A DNA stretch of 64,000 bases from Brevibacillus choshinensis (GCF_001420695.1 NZ_LJJB01000010.1:1061131-1125130), one strand, 5' to 3'; positions 51,354 through 61,634 are shown, counted from the first letter of the stretch. Numbers and translations: made by a program. The notes: a model not told the origin generated them from the sequence alone.

Positions 51354-51839
51354 ATGAAAGACATTCCTGAGGGCTATCGCACCGTTACGCCATGGATCAT
51401 TTCACGAGACACTACTCGGCTCATTGCGTTCGTGAAAGAAGCATTTCACGCGTATGATGACAATCGCGTATATAACGAAGATGGTACGATCGGACATGCC
51501 GAGGTACGGATCGGTGATTCGGTGGTCATGATGTTCGATGCAAAAGAGGAATGGCCAGACACACCGAGCTTTCTGCGTCTCTACTTCGAAGATGGCGATG
51601 CAGTTTATCAGCAAGCATTACAGGCTGGAGCAACTCCCGTTACTGAGATGACGACTCTGTTCTTTGGTGATCGGGTCGGACGTGTGCGTGATCCTTTGGG
51701 AAACATCTGGTGGATTCAAACACGGATCGAGGATCTCACTCCTGAGGAAATGGCAAAACGCGCAGGGCAAAGCGAATATATCGAGGCTATGAGGTATGTC
51801 CAGGGTTCATTACGTCTCACTCCCTCTACTGAATCTTGA
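51354..51839 (+). CDS. VOC family (glyoxalase-like, PhnB-type) protein
   Basis: A 161-residue protein. The PhnB-type pattern is YRTVTPWIISRDTTRLIAFVKEAFHA, then GHAEVRIGDSVVMMFDA and RDPLGNIWWIQTRIEDL. Members are metal-binding barrel dimers with varied activities (bleomycin or fosfomycin resistance, glyoxalase); the function here is unknown. The ATG at 51354 begins the conserved domain but has no good ribosome binding site, because the DnaA-box-like cluster occupies the upstream bases. The frame opens at 51321. Confidence 0.8.
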   Translation: MKDIPEGYRTVTPWIISRDTTRLIAFVKEAFHAYDDNRVYNEDGTIGHAEVRIGDSVVMMFDAKEEWPDTPSFLRLYFEDGDAVYQQALQAGATPVTEMTTLFFGDRVGRVRDPLGNIWWIQTRIEDLTPEEMAKRAGQSEYIEAMRYVQGSLRLTPSTES

Positions 51840-51854
51840 TTCGTTCGTTCCATC

Positions 51855-51893
51855 AAAAAAAGGATTACTCCATTCCACCGAATGAGTAATCCT
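51855..51893 (-). terminator. Terminator of the rhamnose operon (distal hairpin)
   Basis: AGGATTACTC and GAGTAATCCT form a 10-bp stem. On the minus strand seven T follow. A second hairpin without T-run (ACAGCACG/CGTGCTGT, 51930-51957) lies closer to the stop at 51972. Confidence 0.78.
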
Positions 51894-51971
51894 CTCAAAG
51901 CATGATTCCCTATCTCTTCCGCAACAATAACAGCACGATCCCGAAAGACCGTGCTGTTTGCGGGAAAAAGT

Positions 51972-53255
51972 TTAGGAAGGGATGACCGCAGCTTGCTGCC
52001 CCCGCAAGGTGAGTACATCCTGTTCGTACTGCTTGACCTCAGCCAACCATTCTTCACGCACGGGAACGTTGTGGCGAGCGCAAAACATATCCCAGACAGC
52101 ACCAAACGGATAGGATTTGAACTCTTCCATGAGCGCGAGCCGCGTAGTGTAATCTCCCTGCAGCTCTGCCTGACGCAAGTAGTCCGTCGGCTCCAGCATC
52201 GCCCGCAGCAAAGCCTTGAGCGTATTGCGCATCCCGATTACCCAAGCCGCGATGCGATTGATACTGCCATCAAAAAAGTCCAGACCGATGTGAGTCATGC
52301 CGAGTAAGTCGTGACGAACCAGCTCACGGGCGATGTCCAGCAATTCATCGTCCATAATGACGACGTGATCGCTGTCCCACCGCACCGGACGGCTAACGTG
52401 CAGCAGAATGCCTTTGGAAAAGAGAGCAAGTGACGAGAGCTTGTTTGAAATTGTCTCGGTCGGATGGAAATGTCCCGCATCCAGACAGATGATTTTCCCA
52501 TTCTGAACGCCATAGCCCATGTAAAATTCATGAGAACCTACGACATAGCTCTCTGAACCGATCCCGAATACTTTGCTCTCCACCGCGTCCAGATTATAGG
52601 CGGGATTCAGTTCTTCTCGGAATATTTCGTTCAACGAGTCCTTCAGCCGCTGGCGTGGAGCCATCCGATCAACCGGAATGTCCTTGTAGCCATCCGGAAT
52701 CCACACGTTCGTGACGCATGTCTGACCAAGCTGCTCGCCAAAGTAGGCTCCGATCTTGCGGGATGCTTTGCAGTGATCAATCCAAAACTGGCGAATGTCC
52801 GGGTCAGGGTGACTCAGCGTAAAGCCATCTGCAGATTTTTCGTGGGAGAAGCAGGTCGGATTGAAGTCCAGCCCCAAGCCTTGCTCTTGTGCCCAGCTGA
52901 CCCACTTTTCAAAATGCTTGGGCGCCAGCTTGTCGATCTCCACCTGCTCGTCCGTATCGGCGTAAATGGCATGCAAATTGACTTTGTGCTTGCCTGGAAT
53001 GAGCGAAAACGCCTTCTCCAGATCCTGCCGCAGCTCGCCAGGTGTGCGTGCCGCTCCCGGGTAATTCCCCGTAACAGCGATTCCCCCTGTCAGCTCCTGA
53101 TCACGGTTGAGGAATCCGCGTACGTCATCTCCTTGCCAGCAATGCATCGATACCTTGATCTTTTCCAGCTTTTCCAGGACGGCTTCCACGTCGATCCCAT
53201 GCTTTTCGTACAGCTTTTTCGCCTCTTGATAGCTCGCTTCTACGTTTGCACTCAC
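51972..53255 (-). CDS. rhaA: Internal translation start for stand-alone L-rhamnose isomerase
   Basis: Within the fusion frame an AAAGGAG ribosome binding site (53264-53270) is placed 8 bases before an in-frame GTG at 53255. That start would give a 427-residue isomerase, close to the normal RhaA length of about 420. The kinase-isomerase junction lies at the same point. So the cell may make both a fused protein and free RhaA. Confidence 0.55.
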   Translation of the reverse strand: MSANVEASYQEAKKLYEKHGIDVEAVLEKLEKIKVSMHCWQGDDVRGFLNRDQELTGGIAVTGNYPGAARTPGELRQDLEKAFSLIPGKHKVNLHAIYADTDEQVEIDKLAPKHFEKWVSWAQEQGLGLDFNPTCFSHEKSADGFTLSHPDPDIRQFWIDHCKASRKIGAYFGEQLGQTCVTNVWIPDGYKDIPVDRMAPRQRLKDSLNEIFREELNPAYNLDAVESKVFGIGSESYVVGSHEFYMGYGVQNGKIICLDAGHFHPTETISNKLSSLALFSKGILLHVSRPVRWDSDHVVIMDDELLDIARELVRHDLLGMTHIGLDFFDGSINRIAAWVIGMRNTLKALLRAMLEPTDYLRQAELQGDYTTRLALMEEFKSYPFGAVWDMFCARHNVPVREEWLAEVKQYEQDVLTLRGQQAAVIPS

Positions 53256-54737
53256 CGCATCCACTCCTTTCTTTTTGCCCGTTGTCACTTGCTTGAACTC
53301 CCTGATCCATTCCATCCGATCCCCAAAGTCTTCGGGTACATAGGCGACACTCGCAAACGTGTGTCGAATGAGGCTTCTCGCCTCGTGTATATCGCTCACT
53401 TCGCCTTTTGCGATCATCTGTACGGCGAGATTTCCGAGTGCCGTCGACTCGATTGGTCCTGCCGTTACCTTTTTCCCCGATACCGTAGCCGTCAGCTGAC
53501 ACAGAAGCTCGTTGTTGGAGCCCCCGCCAACAATGTGGACTACTTCGATAGCACGGCCCGTAATCGCTTCCATTTCTTCTACGCACAGGGTATACAGGAT
53601 CGCCAGATTGTCATAGATACAGCGCGCGATTTCTCCTGGCGTCTGCGGAACGAGTTGTCCGGTCTCCTTGCAGTAGCTTTGGATTTCACCTACCATGCTT
53701 TTCGGATGTAAAAACCTGACGTCCGTAAAATCGATGAAGGTCGTAAAGGCTGGCTCCTCTTTGGCCAGCGTAGCAAAGTCTGCGAACGAGATGGCTCCCT
53801 CGTAATGGCGATGCACCTCTTGGATAAGCCACATCCCCATAATATTTTTCAAAAATCGATAGGTCTGATAGGCGCCCCATTCGTTTGTAAAATTACGCTT
53901 CCGCGCCTGTTCATCGTGGATGGGACGAACCAGCTCCACTCCCATCAACGACCATGTTCCGCTGCTCAAATAGGCATACGATTGCTGAGGGTCAGCAGGG
54001 ACACCAAGCACTGCCGATGCTGTATCATGAGTAGCGACGCAAATCACTTCGCAGTCCGGCAAATCATGCTGTTCACGCAATTCCTGTCTGATTGGTCCGA
54101 GCGAGACACCTGGCTGAACCAGCTCCGCAAATTGGGAGCGGCCCAGACTCAGGAGCTCTAGCAAATCGGTATCGTAATCGCACGTCTGCAAGTGAAGCAG
54201 CTGTGTCGTCGAGGCGTTCGTCACCTCGTTGATTCGTTTTCCTGTCAGCAGGTAGTAGAAATAATCAGGCACCAGCAGGATTTGCTCCGCCCTCTTCAAC
54301 TGCTCCGGATCGTGCACGGCTAGCTGAAACAAGGTGTTGAAAGGCTGAAACTGGATACCCGTCTTTTCATAGATTTCATGAGCGGGTAGCTGTCGGGTTA
54401 CTTTCTCGACGGCATCTTTCGTCCGTTCGTCGCGGTACGCGTACACCTCATGCAATCTCTGCCCTTCGCTATCGATCAGTACGTAGTCGACCGCCCACGT
54501 GTCGATGCCCAAGGTACAATCCGCAATCCCCAGTTGCTTTGCCTTTTGCAAGCCCGTGATCACTTCCTGAAACAAGTAATCAATATCCCAGTAGCAATGA
54601 CCATCCTTTTCTTCAAAGCCGTTCTTGAAACGATGAATCTCTTGCAGTGAGATCTGCCCGTCCTGGATGATACCCCAGACCAGACGACCGCTCGAAGCCC
54701 CAATATCTACGGCGATATGGTTTCCCACGCCATACAC
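51972..54737 (-). CDS. rhaBA: Rhamnulokinase - L-rhamnose isomerase fusion protein
   Basis: One open frame of 921 codons. Residues 1 to about 490 are an FGGY-family rhamnulokinase ([26 protein letters not shown], the ATP region [25 protein letters not shown]). Residues 495-921 are a complete L-rhamnose isomerase ([48 protein letters not shown]). No stop separates them; the linker is [14 protein letters not shown]. The usual separate rhaB and rhaA seem to have lost the intervening stop. It converts L-rhamnose to L-rhamnulose and then to rhamnulose-1-phosphate. Last gene of the operon. Confidence 0.9.
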   Translation of the reverse strand: MYGVGNHIAVDIGASSGRLVWGIIQDGQISLQEIHRFKNGFEEKDGHCYWDIDYLFQEVITGLQKAKQLGIADCTLGIDTWAVDYVLIDSEGQRLHEVYAYRDERTKDAVEKVTRQLPAHEIYEKTGIQFQPFNTLFQLAVHDPEQLKRAEQILLVPDYFYYLLTGKRINEVTNASTTQLLHLQTCDYDTDLLELLSLGRSQFAELVQPGVSLGPIRQELREQHDLPDCEVICVATHDTASAVLGVPADPQQSYAYLSSGTWSLMGVELVRPIHDEQARKRNFTNEWGAYQTYRFLKNIMGMWLIQEVHRHYEGAISFADFATLAKEEPAFTTFIDFTDVRFLHPKSMVGEIQSYCKETGQLVPQTPGEIARCIYDNLAILYTLCVEEMEAITGRAIEVVHIVGGGSNNELLCQLTATVSGKKVTAGPIESTALGNLAVQMIAKGEVSDIHEARSLIRHTFASVAYVPEDFGDRMEWIREFKQVTTGKKKGVDAVSANVEASYQEAKKLYEKHGIDVEAVLEKLEKIKVSMHCWQGDDVRGFLNRDQELTGGIAVTGNYPGAARTPGELRQDLEKAFSLIPGKHKVNLHAIYADTDEQVEIDKLAPKHFEKWVSWAQEQGLGLDFNPTCFSHEKSADGFTLSHPDPDIRQFWIDHCKASRKIGAYFGEQLGQTCVTNVWIPDGYKDIPVDRMAPRQRLKDSLNEIFREELNPAYNLDAVESKVFGIGSESYVVGSHEFYMGYGVQNGKIICLDAGHFHPTETISNKLSSLALFSKGILLHVSRPVRWDSDHVVIMDDELLDIARELVRHDLLGMTHIGLDFFDGSINRIAAWVIGMRNTLKALLRAMLEPTDYLRQAELQGDYTTRLALMEEFKSYPFGAVWDMFCARHNVPVREEWLAEVKQYEQDVLTLRGQQAAVIPS

Positions 54738-54768
54738 CTCTTTCTCACAGCGTCTATTCCTTGACGAT

Positions 54769-55083
54769 TTATTTCAGATGAAAGACTTCTTTCAGTTCGA
54801 CAGACACAGGGCTATGATCTTCGTTGGTCTCCATGACGTCCTTCATGTACGCCCACCATTTTTGGCAGATTTCCGTCTCTGCTGTCTTGCTCCAGCGCTC
54901 CTCGTCTTCGATAACCAGATAGGCAAACAGGCGATTAGTCGTCGGATCCAGAAAGATCGAATAATCATGCGCTCCGTACGATTTCAGCATCTCTATCATT
55001 TCCGGCCAGATTTCGTCATGGCGCCTCTGGTACTCCTCGTGACAATCTCCGAACACATTCATGACAAATGCTTTGCGTATCAT
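54769..55083 (-). CDS. rhaM: L-rhamnose mutarotase
   Basis: A 104-residue dimeric alpha/beta protein. The family pattern is present: [56 protein letters not shown], and [20 protein letters not shown]. RhaM interconverts the alpha and beta anomers of L-rhamnose so the isomerase gets its preferred form. The ATG at 55083 has GGAGG 7 bases upstream; the ATG at 55089 abuts that site. It lies between rhaEW and rhaBA. Confidence 0.93.
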   Translation of the reverse strand: MIRKAFVMNVFGDCHEEYQRRHDEIWPEMIEMLKSYGAHDYSIFLDPTTNRLFAYLVIEDEERWSKTAETEICQKWWAYMKDVMETNEDHSPVSVELKEVFHLK

Positions 55084-55104
55084 CCTCATTCCTCCTTTGA
55101 CTGC

Positions 55105-57174
55105 TTATCTCGTAAATGCAGCAGGCACTCCGCCGTCGATCGTCAGCATACAGCCAGTCGTCTTTTCTGATTTGGAAGAGGCGAAAAAGAGAATGCCTTC
55201 TGCAATATCTCTGGGGTAAATGTTGACAAGCAAGGTCGTGCGTTTGCGGTAGTAGTCTTCTAATTGATCAGGAGCAATGCCGTACGCAGCGGCACGTTCA
55301 TTGCGCCAGTTGGAATTCCAGATCGCCGAGCCTTGCAGGATGGCATCAGGCAAAATCGTATTCACACGAATGCCGTGCTCTCCCCCCTCTGCGGCGATGC
55401 AACGGGCGAGATGAACCTCCAGCGCTTTTGCCGAGCTGTACGCCGTCACGTTTTTCCCGGCATAGACGGAGTTCTTCGAGCCGACGAACACCATGTTCCC
55501 TCCGATTCCCTGTGCCTTCATCTGCTTGAATGCTTCGCGAGCGACGAGGAAATACCCGGTCCCCAGTACGGCTATATTCAGATTCCATTCCTTCAAGGTC
55601 GTCTCGTCAAATGGACTGGAGGTCGCTAATCCCGCATTGTTCACGACGGTGTCGACTCCACCGTATGCGAGCGCTGCTTGCGCCAGGGCAGCTTGCACAT
55701 CCTCTTCGCGAGTGACGTCCATCTTTACCGCGATCGCGCGGCCTTCTCCGAAACGATCATTGATCTCCTGAGCGACCTTCTCTGCGCCTTCGAGATTCAA
55801 GTCTGCTAGCACGACATGGGCACCTTCTACGACAAAGCGACGGCATGTCTCACTGCCGATCCCGCCAGCTCCACCGGTTACGAACACCACTTTTCGGGAA
55901 AACTCCGCTTCTACTGGAGCCAAAGACAGTTTATAGAGCTCCAACGGCCAATATTCCACATTGAACGATTCGTTTTCGCTCAAGGAGACAAAGCTGCCTA
56001 ATGCCGTCGCTCCGCGCATGACTGCAATCGCCCTATGGTAGAGAGCGCCACTGACTTGTGCATTCGACCAGCTCTTCCCGGTATTGACCATCCCTACGCC
56101 AGGAATCAGGATGACACGTGGCGCTGCTTCCGACATCTGGTCTCCGTCGTTTTTATTCCGGTCAAAATAGAGCGTGTATTCTTCCTTGAATCGTGCGATG
56201 CCTGCGAGCAAGCTTTGTTTTAAGCCTTCTATATCTCTCGTGGCTGGATCCCACTCCACGTACAGCGGAACCATTTTCGTATGCACCAGATGATCCGGGC
56301 ATGCCGCTCCTACCTGTGACAGCTCACGAGCATCCTTGCTGTTGACGAATTGGAGCACATTTTCTCCGTCGTCGTAGGTCAAAAGCATCCGCCTGGTATC
56401 ACTGACTGCACCTCGAATGACAGGCATGACTTGCGCGAGGATCTGCTTGCGTTCATCCTCTGGAATGCTTTCGTAGCGCGATCCGCCAAACAAAGACTCT
56501 TCCCTCACCTTTGCCTCGATGTAAGTAGCAGCCTCCTGTATGATCGCGATTGTTTTCGCGTAGCACGCCTCGGACGTATCTCCCCACGTTACGAGTCCGT
56601 GTTTTTCCATCAGCACCAGCTCAGCATGCGGGTTTTCCTGTACACCTTTTGCAATCATTGTGGACAAGGTAAAGCCCGGACGTACATAGGGAACCCAGAC
56701 GAATCGATCGCCGAAGATCTCACGTGCCACTTCTTTTCCGTTGTCCGCGCAGCAAATACTGATGATCGCATCAGGATGGGTATGATCCACATGAGGGAAC
56801 GGTAGGAATGCGTGCAAGAGCGTCTCGATAGAAGCGCGCGGGTGCTTGCTATCCACCATGCAGTGAGCCAGGTAAGCGACCATTTCCTCGTCGGACATTT
56901 CCTCTCGTTCCAGCAAAGGCTGGATGTCTTCGAGCTTTAGCCCTGTGAAATTCCCCGCTTTCATCGTCGCCAGATCAGATCCACTGCCCTTTACCCACAT
57001 GATATCTATTTCTCTGCCGCGAAAATCGGTTGTCTTTGTCTTCGTAGAGGTGTTCCCTCCGCCCCAGTTGCATACCCGCCGGTCCGTACCGATCAGGTTG
57101 GAACGATAGACCAGCTCATCCAGTCCGTTTTGACATTGTGCAGCCTGTTCACGATTCCATAAGCTCTGTATCAT
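55105..57174 (-). CDS. rhaEW: Bifunctional rhamnulose-1-phosphate aldolase / L-lactaldehyde dehydrogenase (RhaEW/YuxG)
   Basis: A 689-residue two-domain enzyme. The N-terminal class II aldolase domain (about 1-400) has CNWGGGNTSTK, VKGSGSDLATMK and the zinc-binding histidines PHVDHTHPDAI. The C-terminal short-chain dehydrogenase (about 430-689) has VTGGAGGIGSETCRR, VNNAGLATSSPF and YSSAKALEVHLARCIAAEGG. B. subtilis YuxG has the same layout and, in comparative work, cleaves rhamnulose-1-phosphate and oxidises the L-lactaldehyde to lactate. ATG at 57174 follows GGAGG. Confidence 0.93.
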   Translation of the reverse strand: MIQSLWNREQAAQCQNGLDELVYRSNLIGTDRRVCNWGGGNTSTKTKTTDFRGREIDIMWVKGSGSDLATMKAGNFTGLKLEDIQPLLEREEMSDEEMVAYLAHCMVDSKHPRASIETLLHAFLPFPHVDHTHPDAIISICCADNGKEVAREIFGDRFVWVPYVRPGFTLSTMIAKGVQENPHAELVLMEKHGLVTWGDTSEACYAKTIAIIQEAATYIEAKVREESLFGGSRYESIPEDERKQILAQVMPVIRGAVSDTRRMLLTYDDGENVLQFVNSKDARELSQVGAACPDHLVHTKMVPLYVEWDPATRDIEGLKQSLLAGIARFKEEYTLYFDRNKNDGDQMSEAAPRVILIPGVGMVNTGKSWSNAQVSGALYHRAIAVMRGATALGSFVSLSENESFNVEYWPLELYKLSLAPVEAEFSRKVVFVTGGAGGIGSETCRRFVVEGAHVVLADLNLEGAEKVAQEINDRFGEGRAIAVKMDVTREEDVQAALAQAALAYGGVDTVVNNAGLATSSPFDETTLKEWNLNIAVLGTGYFLVAREAFKQMKAQGIGGNMVFVGSKNSVYAGKNVTAYSSAKALEVHLARCIAAEGGEHGIRVNTILPDAILQGSAIWNSNWRNERAAAYGIAPDQLEDYYRKRTTLLVNIYPRDIAEGILFFASSKSEKTTGCMLTIDGGVPAAFTR

Positions 57175-57221
57175 GTCGTACCTCCACGTTTTTCTGATTG
57201 ATGGACTGTCCTATTGGAAGG

Positions 57222-58211
57222 TCAAATTTTGACCCATTTTCGCAAATACCCTTTGAGATTGGGGACCATGACCGCTACGATCAGCAAAAGTCCGATGATG
57301 ATCAATAGCATCTGCGCCGGTACGTTGACGAGACCCAATCCGTAACGCAAGAAACCAATCAGGAAGATGGCGAGAATCGCACCGATCATTCTTCCTTTGC
57401 CACCTGACGTGCTGATCCCGCCCAACACGACCATCGCGATCACATCAAGCTCGTAGCCCGTCGCGATATTGGGTCGGGTACTACCCATCCGCGAAGTGAG
57501 AAACAGCGCGGTAACTGAAGACATGAGTCCCGCGAGCGTGAACACGAGGATTTTGATTCTGTCGACCTGAATCCCGGAGAACTGACTGGCCGTCAGGTTG
57601 CTCCCCATTGCGTACACGCGTCTGCCAAATGTGGTTTTGTGTAGCAACAGGCCAAAATTCAAAGCAAAAACCGCAAAAACAATCAAGATAAACGGAACCG
57701 TTCCCACATAACCCCACCCGAGAAACTTGAACCATTCGGGGAATTTACCTGCAGCCTGATCTTCCAGAAGAATGTACGCGATCCCACGGTAAATGATCAT
57801 GGTCGCCAATGTCACAATGACCGCTGACAGCTCCTTGAACCGGGTGATCAACATACCATTGATGTACCCGCACAGCGTCCCGACTGCCAAGCAGATCACC
57901 ACGGCGAGCCCCATGGGGACACCCATTGTGTAGAGGTCTGCCATCACTACCGAGGATAGAGCTACGATGGAAGCGACGGAAATATCGATGTCTCCGAGAA
58001 TGATGACGAAGACCATCGGCAGAACGATAAACGCCTTGTCGAGGAAGGTCATCGTCGCATCCCGTAGGTTGTCAGCGTTCAAATAGTACGGTGAAAGATT
58101 GGCATTGATCACATTGACCAGAATGAAAATGAGGACGAGCATCCATTCCCACTGCAGAAAAAAGGTTTTCCACGAAAATTCCTTTCTCCCAATGATCACT
58201 CTTTTTTCCAT
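57222..58211 (-). CDS. Sugar ABC transporter permease (rhamnose importer, RhaQ-like)
   Basis: A 329-residue membrane permease with about ten helices and the BPD_transp_2 segment GDIDISVASIVALSSVV and GGISTSGGKGRMIGAILA. It starts at the ATG at 58211, after GAGGAG and 2 bases past the stop of the other permease gene; the frame open to 58319 overlaps that gene and is an artefact. By position in the operon it imports L-rhamnose with the partner permease and the ATPase. Confidence 0.87.
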   Translation of the reverse strand: MEKRVIIGRKEFSWKTFFLQWEWMLVLIFILVNVINANLSPYYLNADNLRDATMTFLDKAFIVLPMVFVIILGDIDISVASIVALSSVVMADLYTMGVPMGLAVVICLAVGTLCGYINGMLITRFKELSAVIVTLATMIIYRGIAYILLEDQAAGKFPEWFKFLGWGYVGTVPFILIVFAVFALNFGLLLHKTTFGRRVYAMGSNLTASQFSGIQVDRIKILVFTLAGLMSSVTALFLTSRMGSTRPNIATGYELDVIAMVVLGGISTSGGKGRMIGAILAIFLIGFLRYGLGLVNVPAQMLLIIIGLLLIVAVMVPNLKGYLRKWVKI

Positions 58212-58213
58212 CC

Positions 58214-59224
58214 CTAAATTCTCCTCCTCACCAGATTGTTGCGATCGACGCCTCGTTTGACCAACGCATTGATGACGACAGCGATGAGGATAATGGAGCC
58301 TTGGATGCCCATTTGCCAAAACGGAGAGACGTTGATCAGCGGCAAGGCGTTGTTTAAAATCCCCAGCAGGATCGAGCCCAAAATAATGCCGGAAATTTTA
58401 CCGGAACCTCCCGCGATGCTGACGCCTCCCAGTACACACGCAGCAATGACGCTGAGCTCATAGCCCGAAGCCGTGTCGCCTTGCGCTGATGCGAATTTGG
58501 AGACCCACAGGACGCCTGCCAGTCCGGACAGTCCACCCATTATCGTATAGACCAGCCACAAGATCTTGTCGTTGTTGATCCCGCTGATTTTCGCGGAATC
58601 CGGGTTGCTGCCGACTGCGTAGATCTGTCTGCCCGTTCTGGTATATGTAATGAAATAGTAAAAGACGAGGTAGATCACAATCGCGATTGCAATCAAGGTA
58701 TTGAGTCCAAAAACGGAGCTGGTGGCAATCGCCTTGAATGAATCCGGCATCTGATGCGCACTGACCCATTTGCCTCCGCTGACCATGAAAGTCATCCCGC
58801 GAAAGGCATTCATCATCCCAAGTGTGGCGATGATGGGAAGAATACCTGCTTTGGATACGAGCAGGCCGATGATCATTCCGCTGACGACGCCAACGACTGT
58901 TCCCAGAAGCAGCGCGAGTAGCGGGTGTGTGTCTGGATAGGCGCTTACTGTCATGGCCGAGATCATTCCCGACAATGCGAGCGTCGCACCGATCGACAGG
59001 TCAATCCCTCTCGTCACGATAACCAGCATCATGCCGACAGCCAAAATGCTCAGAATGGCCGTATTCGTGACCATGTCATTGATATTTTCCAGCGTCAAAA
59101 AGCTAGGGTTGCGCAGCTGCACCCCAACGCATAAAAGCAGAATGAATACGAGCAGGCCCAGCTCACGAAACTTGGCGATGCTGGCTCCTGCAGAAGTCCT
59201 TTGCAGCGAATATTCTGGCACTTC
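58214..59224 (-). CDS. Sugar ABC transporter permease (rhamnose importer, RhaP-like)
   Basis: A permease of about 336 residues, similar in build to its neighbour: RGIDLSIGATLALSGMI and GGVSIAGGSGKISGIILGSIL mark the RbsC-type family. The GTG at 59224 lies 8 bases after AAAGGTGG and seems the likely start; a GTG at 59233 abuts that site. The two permeases probably form a heterodimer, as in RhaPQ. The start of this gene is 24 bases after the ATPase stop. Confidence 0.87.
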   Translation of the reverse strand, partial: EVPEYSLQRTSAGASIAKFRELGLLVFILLLCVGVQLRNPSFLTLENINDMVTNTAILSILAVGMMLVIVTRGIDLSIGATLALSGMISAMTVSAYPDTHPLLALLLGTVVGVVSGMIIGLLVSKAGILPIIATLGMMNAFRGMTFMVSGGKWVSAHQMPDSFKAIATSSVFGLNTLIAIAIVIYLVFYYFITYTRTGRQIYAVGSNPDSAKISGINNDKILWLVYTIMGGLSGLAGVLWVSKFASAQGDTASGYELSVIAACVLGGVSIAGGSGKISGIILGSILLGILNNALPLINVSPFWQMGIQGSIILIAVVINALVKRGVDRNNLVRRRI

Positions 59225-59248
59225 TCTCACCACCTTTTTCCTTGTCCT

Positions 59249-60793
59249 TTACGAGCTAAACGTCTCTGTCGCGCTATTTGGTAACGACACTGTTTCTGGT
59301 ACGCCGCTCGCCATGGCAGCCTCCAGAATCTCCTCTTGTGTCACAGTCGAGCCATCTAGCTTGGCCGTTACTCTACCTTCCCGCATGACGACGACACGAT
59401 CGCTCATCCCGATCACCTCGGGCATCTCAGACGAAATCATGATGACACCATAGCCTTGGGAAGCGAGGTCACTGATAATCTCGTAAATTGCCGATTTGGC
59501 TCCGACGTCTACGCCTTTCGTAGGCTCATCCAGAATGATGACATCTAGATCTGCCGTCAGAAGTTTGGCGACGACGACCTTTTGCTGATTTCCGCCGGAT
59601 AAGGAGCTCGCGAGGTCAAAGATACTGCGCGCTTTCACTTGGACTTTTTCCGCCAGAGCCAGTGCCAGCTCCGCTTCCTTTTTCTCCTGAATCCAGCCTT
59701 TGCGTGACAGCTTCCCGAGCGCAGATAGTGTGATATTCCACTCGATTCCCCACTCTAGGACGAGACCTTGCTTTTGCCTGTCTTCGGGCAAATACCCGAT
59801 ACCAAGATCCATTGCCTGCAACGGATTTTTGACTTTGATGGATTGGCCCTTTAGGAACACCTGCCCCGTATCGTAAGAGGTGATGCCAAAGATAGCTTGG
59901 CACACTTCGGTCCTTCCCGCTCCGACCAAGCCGGTCAGGCTGACAATCTCGCCCCTGCGAACGGAAAAAGACACATCCGCAAAAAATCCGGTTTTACCGA
60001 GACCCTCTACGCGCAGCAGCTCTTCCCCCTGCTTGGCTTCCTTTTTCGGAAACAGCTGGGTGATCTCCCGTCCGACCATAGCGACGATCAAGTCGTCGTT
60101 AGATATGTCAGAGATGCCCCATGAGCCGATGTATTTGGCATCCCGGAATACCGTGACCTTGCTCGCAAGACGGTACATGTCTTCAAAGCGGTGGGAAATG
60201 AAGATGATCGACGCCCCGGTATCGCGCAGCTTTTCCGCGATCCTGTAGAGCTCTTCACTTTCTCTCGCCGTGAGTGCTGCCGTGGGCTCATCCATGATGA
60301 TGATACGTGCTTCCATTGAAAGCGCTTTCGCAATTTCGACGATTTGTTGCTGGGCGACGCTCAACGCCCCCATTTTCGTTCTCGGATCAAAAGTGGCCCC
60401 TAGCTCTTCCAACAGCCGCTTTGCTTCGGCGTGCATGTCCCCCCACAAGATGCGCTTTGTTCGTTTCGTAATTTTCTCATGCCCCATAAAGATATTTTCC
60501 GTGACACTCAGGTCGGGAAAGCAAGTCACATGCTGATAAATGGCGGCGATCCCCAACTTTTGGGCGTCCTTTGGATTTTTGATTTCCGTTTTCTGCCCGT
60601 TTATAAAGATTTCGCCTTCGTCTGGGAGATGGACACCCGTAATGATTTTGATAAAGGTGGATTTGCCCGCTCCGTTTTCTCCCATGAGCGCGTGGATTTC
60701 TCCGGGCTTTAGCTGAAAGTGCACTTGATCCAACGCTTTTACTCCTGGAAACGTTTTCGTAATTCCTCTCAATTCAAGAACGTAATCTGACAT
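59249..60793 (-). CDS. Sugar ABC transporter ATP-binding protein (two ATPase domains, RhaT/RbsA type)
   Basis: A 514-residue protein with tandem ATPase domains. First Walker A is GENGAGKST, first signature LSVAQQQIVEIAKAL, first Walker B IIMDEPTAAL. The second domain has GLVGAGRTE in place of a normal Walker A, signature LSGGNQQKVVVAKLL and IILDEPTKGVD. This is the RbsA/XylG plan for monosaccharide importers. GGAGG precedes the ATG. It is the first gene of the rhamnose operon. No substrate-binding protein gene is found in the window. Confidence 0.9.
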   Translation of the reverse strand: MSDYVLELRGITKTFPGVKALDQVHFQLKPGEIHALMGENGAGKSTFIKIITGVHLPDEGEIFINGQKTEIKNPKDAQKLGIAAIYQHVTCFPDLSVTENIFMGHEKITKRTKRILWGDMHAEAKRLLEELGATFDPRTKMGALSVAQQQIVEIAKALSMEARIIIMDEPTAALTARESEELYRIAEKLRDTGASIIFISHRFEDMYRLASKVTVFRDAKYIGSWGISDISNDDLIVAMVGREITQLFPKKEAKQGEELLRVEGLGKTGFFADVSFSVRRGEIVSLTGLVGAGRTEVCQAIFGITSYDTGQVFLKGQSIKVKNPLQAMDLGIGYLPEDRQKQGLVLEWGIEWNITLSALGKLSRKGWIQEKKEAELALALAEKVQVKARSIFDLASSLSGGNQQKVVVAKLLTADLDVIILDEPTKGVDVGAKSAIYEIISDLASQGYGVIMISSEMPEVIGMSDRVVVMREGRVTAKLDGSTVTQEEILEAAMASGVPETVSLPNSATETFSS

Positions 60794-61160
60794 GAACGTC
60801 CTCCTATTCCAGTTGGAAACGTACCTTTGGTCTTTTTGTTTGCACCTGTTTGTTTTTATATGTTTGATTATACAGCTTTGGTTTTTGTTTGCATATGATT
60901 AATTCTGTATTTTTTTATTATTCTTTGTTTTTCCTTTTAAGCGCTTGATTGGGCATAGTGGTCGGGACGGAAAAAGGAGAAAGCGCTGCGACTATAGGGA
61001 CTGCTTGGGGGATTCACTGACAGCTCCTTTCCAAAAGCGGAACAGCGTCCAAAGTAGCCGGCACAGAGTTCACCATACACATAATGTTTTGTGAATCATT
61101 ACCAGAAGGTATAATTTGGATGAATAGCACTTAACTTTGCTCTTTTACGGGAGGTATACA
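60794..61160. promoter_or_regulatory. Regulatory region of the rhamnose operon
   Basis: Two near-identical direct repeats lie at 60825-60844 (CTTTGGTCTTTTTGTTTGCA) and 60876-60893 (CTTTGGTTTTTGTTTGCA), 51 bases apart. On the minus strand a TATAAT sits at the end of the upstream repeat, so the repeats flank a -10 box and may bind an activator or repressor. Two AGCGCT cores (about 60940 and 60981) are weak matches to CcpA sites. No gene is seen in the remainder. Confidence 0.5.
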
Positions 61161-61634
61161 ATGCTTCAAATCCGGAATGTCCAAGAGCACGACTACACTA
61201 GCATTATTGCTGTCATCAATGATTGGTGGGGTGGACGGCCAATGGCTGATATGCTGCCAAAACTGTTTTTTATCCATTTCCAGCCTACTAGTTTTATCGC
61301 CGAAGAGAATGGAGAAATGACTGCTTTTCTTGTAGGCTTCTTGTCCCAAACTTTTCCCGGTGAAGCCTATATTCATTTCGTTGGGGTACATCCTGACAAA
61401 CGAAAGGATGGAGTTGGGCGCCAATTGTATCAGCATTTTTTTGAAACAGTGAAACAACAGGGTTGCCATACCATTCGCTGTATCACCTCTCCAGTCAATA
61501 GAACCTCCATTTCGTTCCACACCAAACTAGGATTTGCTATTGAACAGGGCGATAAAATGGTGGATGGGATTTCTGTTTCATCCAACTACGATGGTAGAGG
61601 AAATGATCGGGTTGTTTTTGTGAAAGAGATCTAA
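61161..61634 (+). CDS. GNAT family N-acetyltransferase
   Basis: A 157-residue acetyltransferase. The acetyl-CoA motif is GVHPDKRKDGVGRQLYQHFFE, and the C-terminal motif is NRTSISFHTKLGFAIEQGDK. The N-terminal MLQIRNVQEHDYTSIIAVINDWWGGRP fits the GNAT start with a substrate-recognising Trp pair. The substrate is unknown. ATG at 61161 has GGAGG 6 bases upstream; the frame open to 61137 is not used. Confidence 0.85.
   Translation: MLQIRNVQEHDYTSIIAVINDWWGGRPMADMLPKLFFIHFQPTSFIAEENGEMTAFLVGFLSQTFPGEAYIHFVGVHPDKRKDGVGRQLYQHFFETVKQQGCHTIRCITSPVNRTSISFHTKLGFAIEQGDKMVDGISVSSNYDGRGNDRVVFVKEI

Noticed and set aside
60935-60990. AGCGCT cores as CcpA (cre) sites before the rhamnose operon
   Set aside because: Flanks mismatch the cre consensus at several positions, so I do not call a site.
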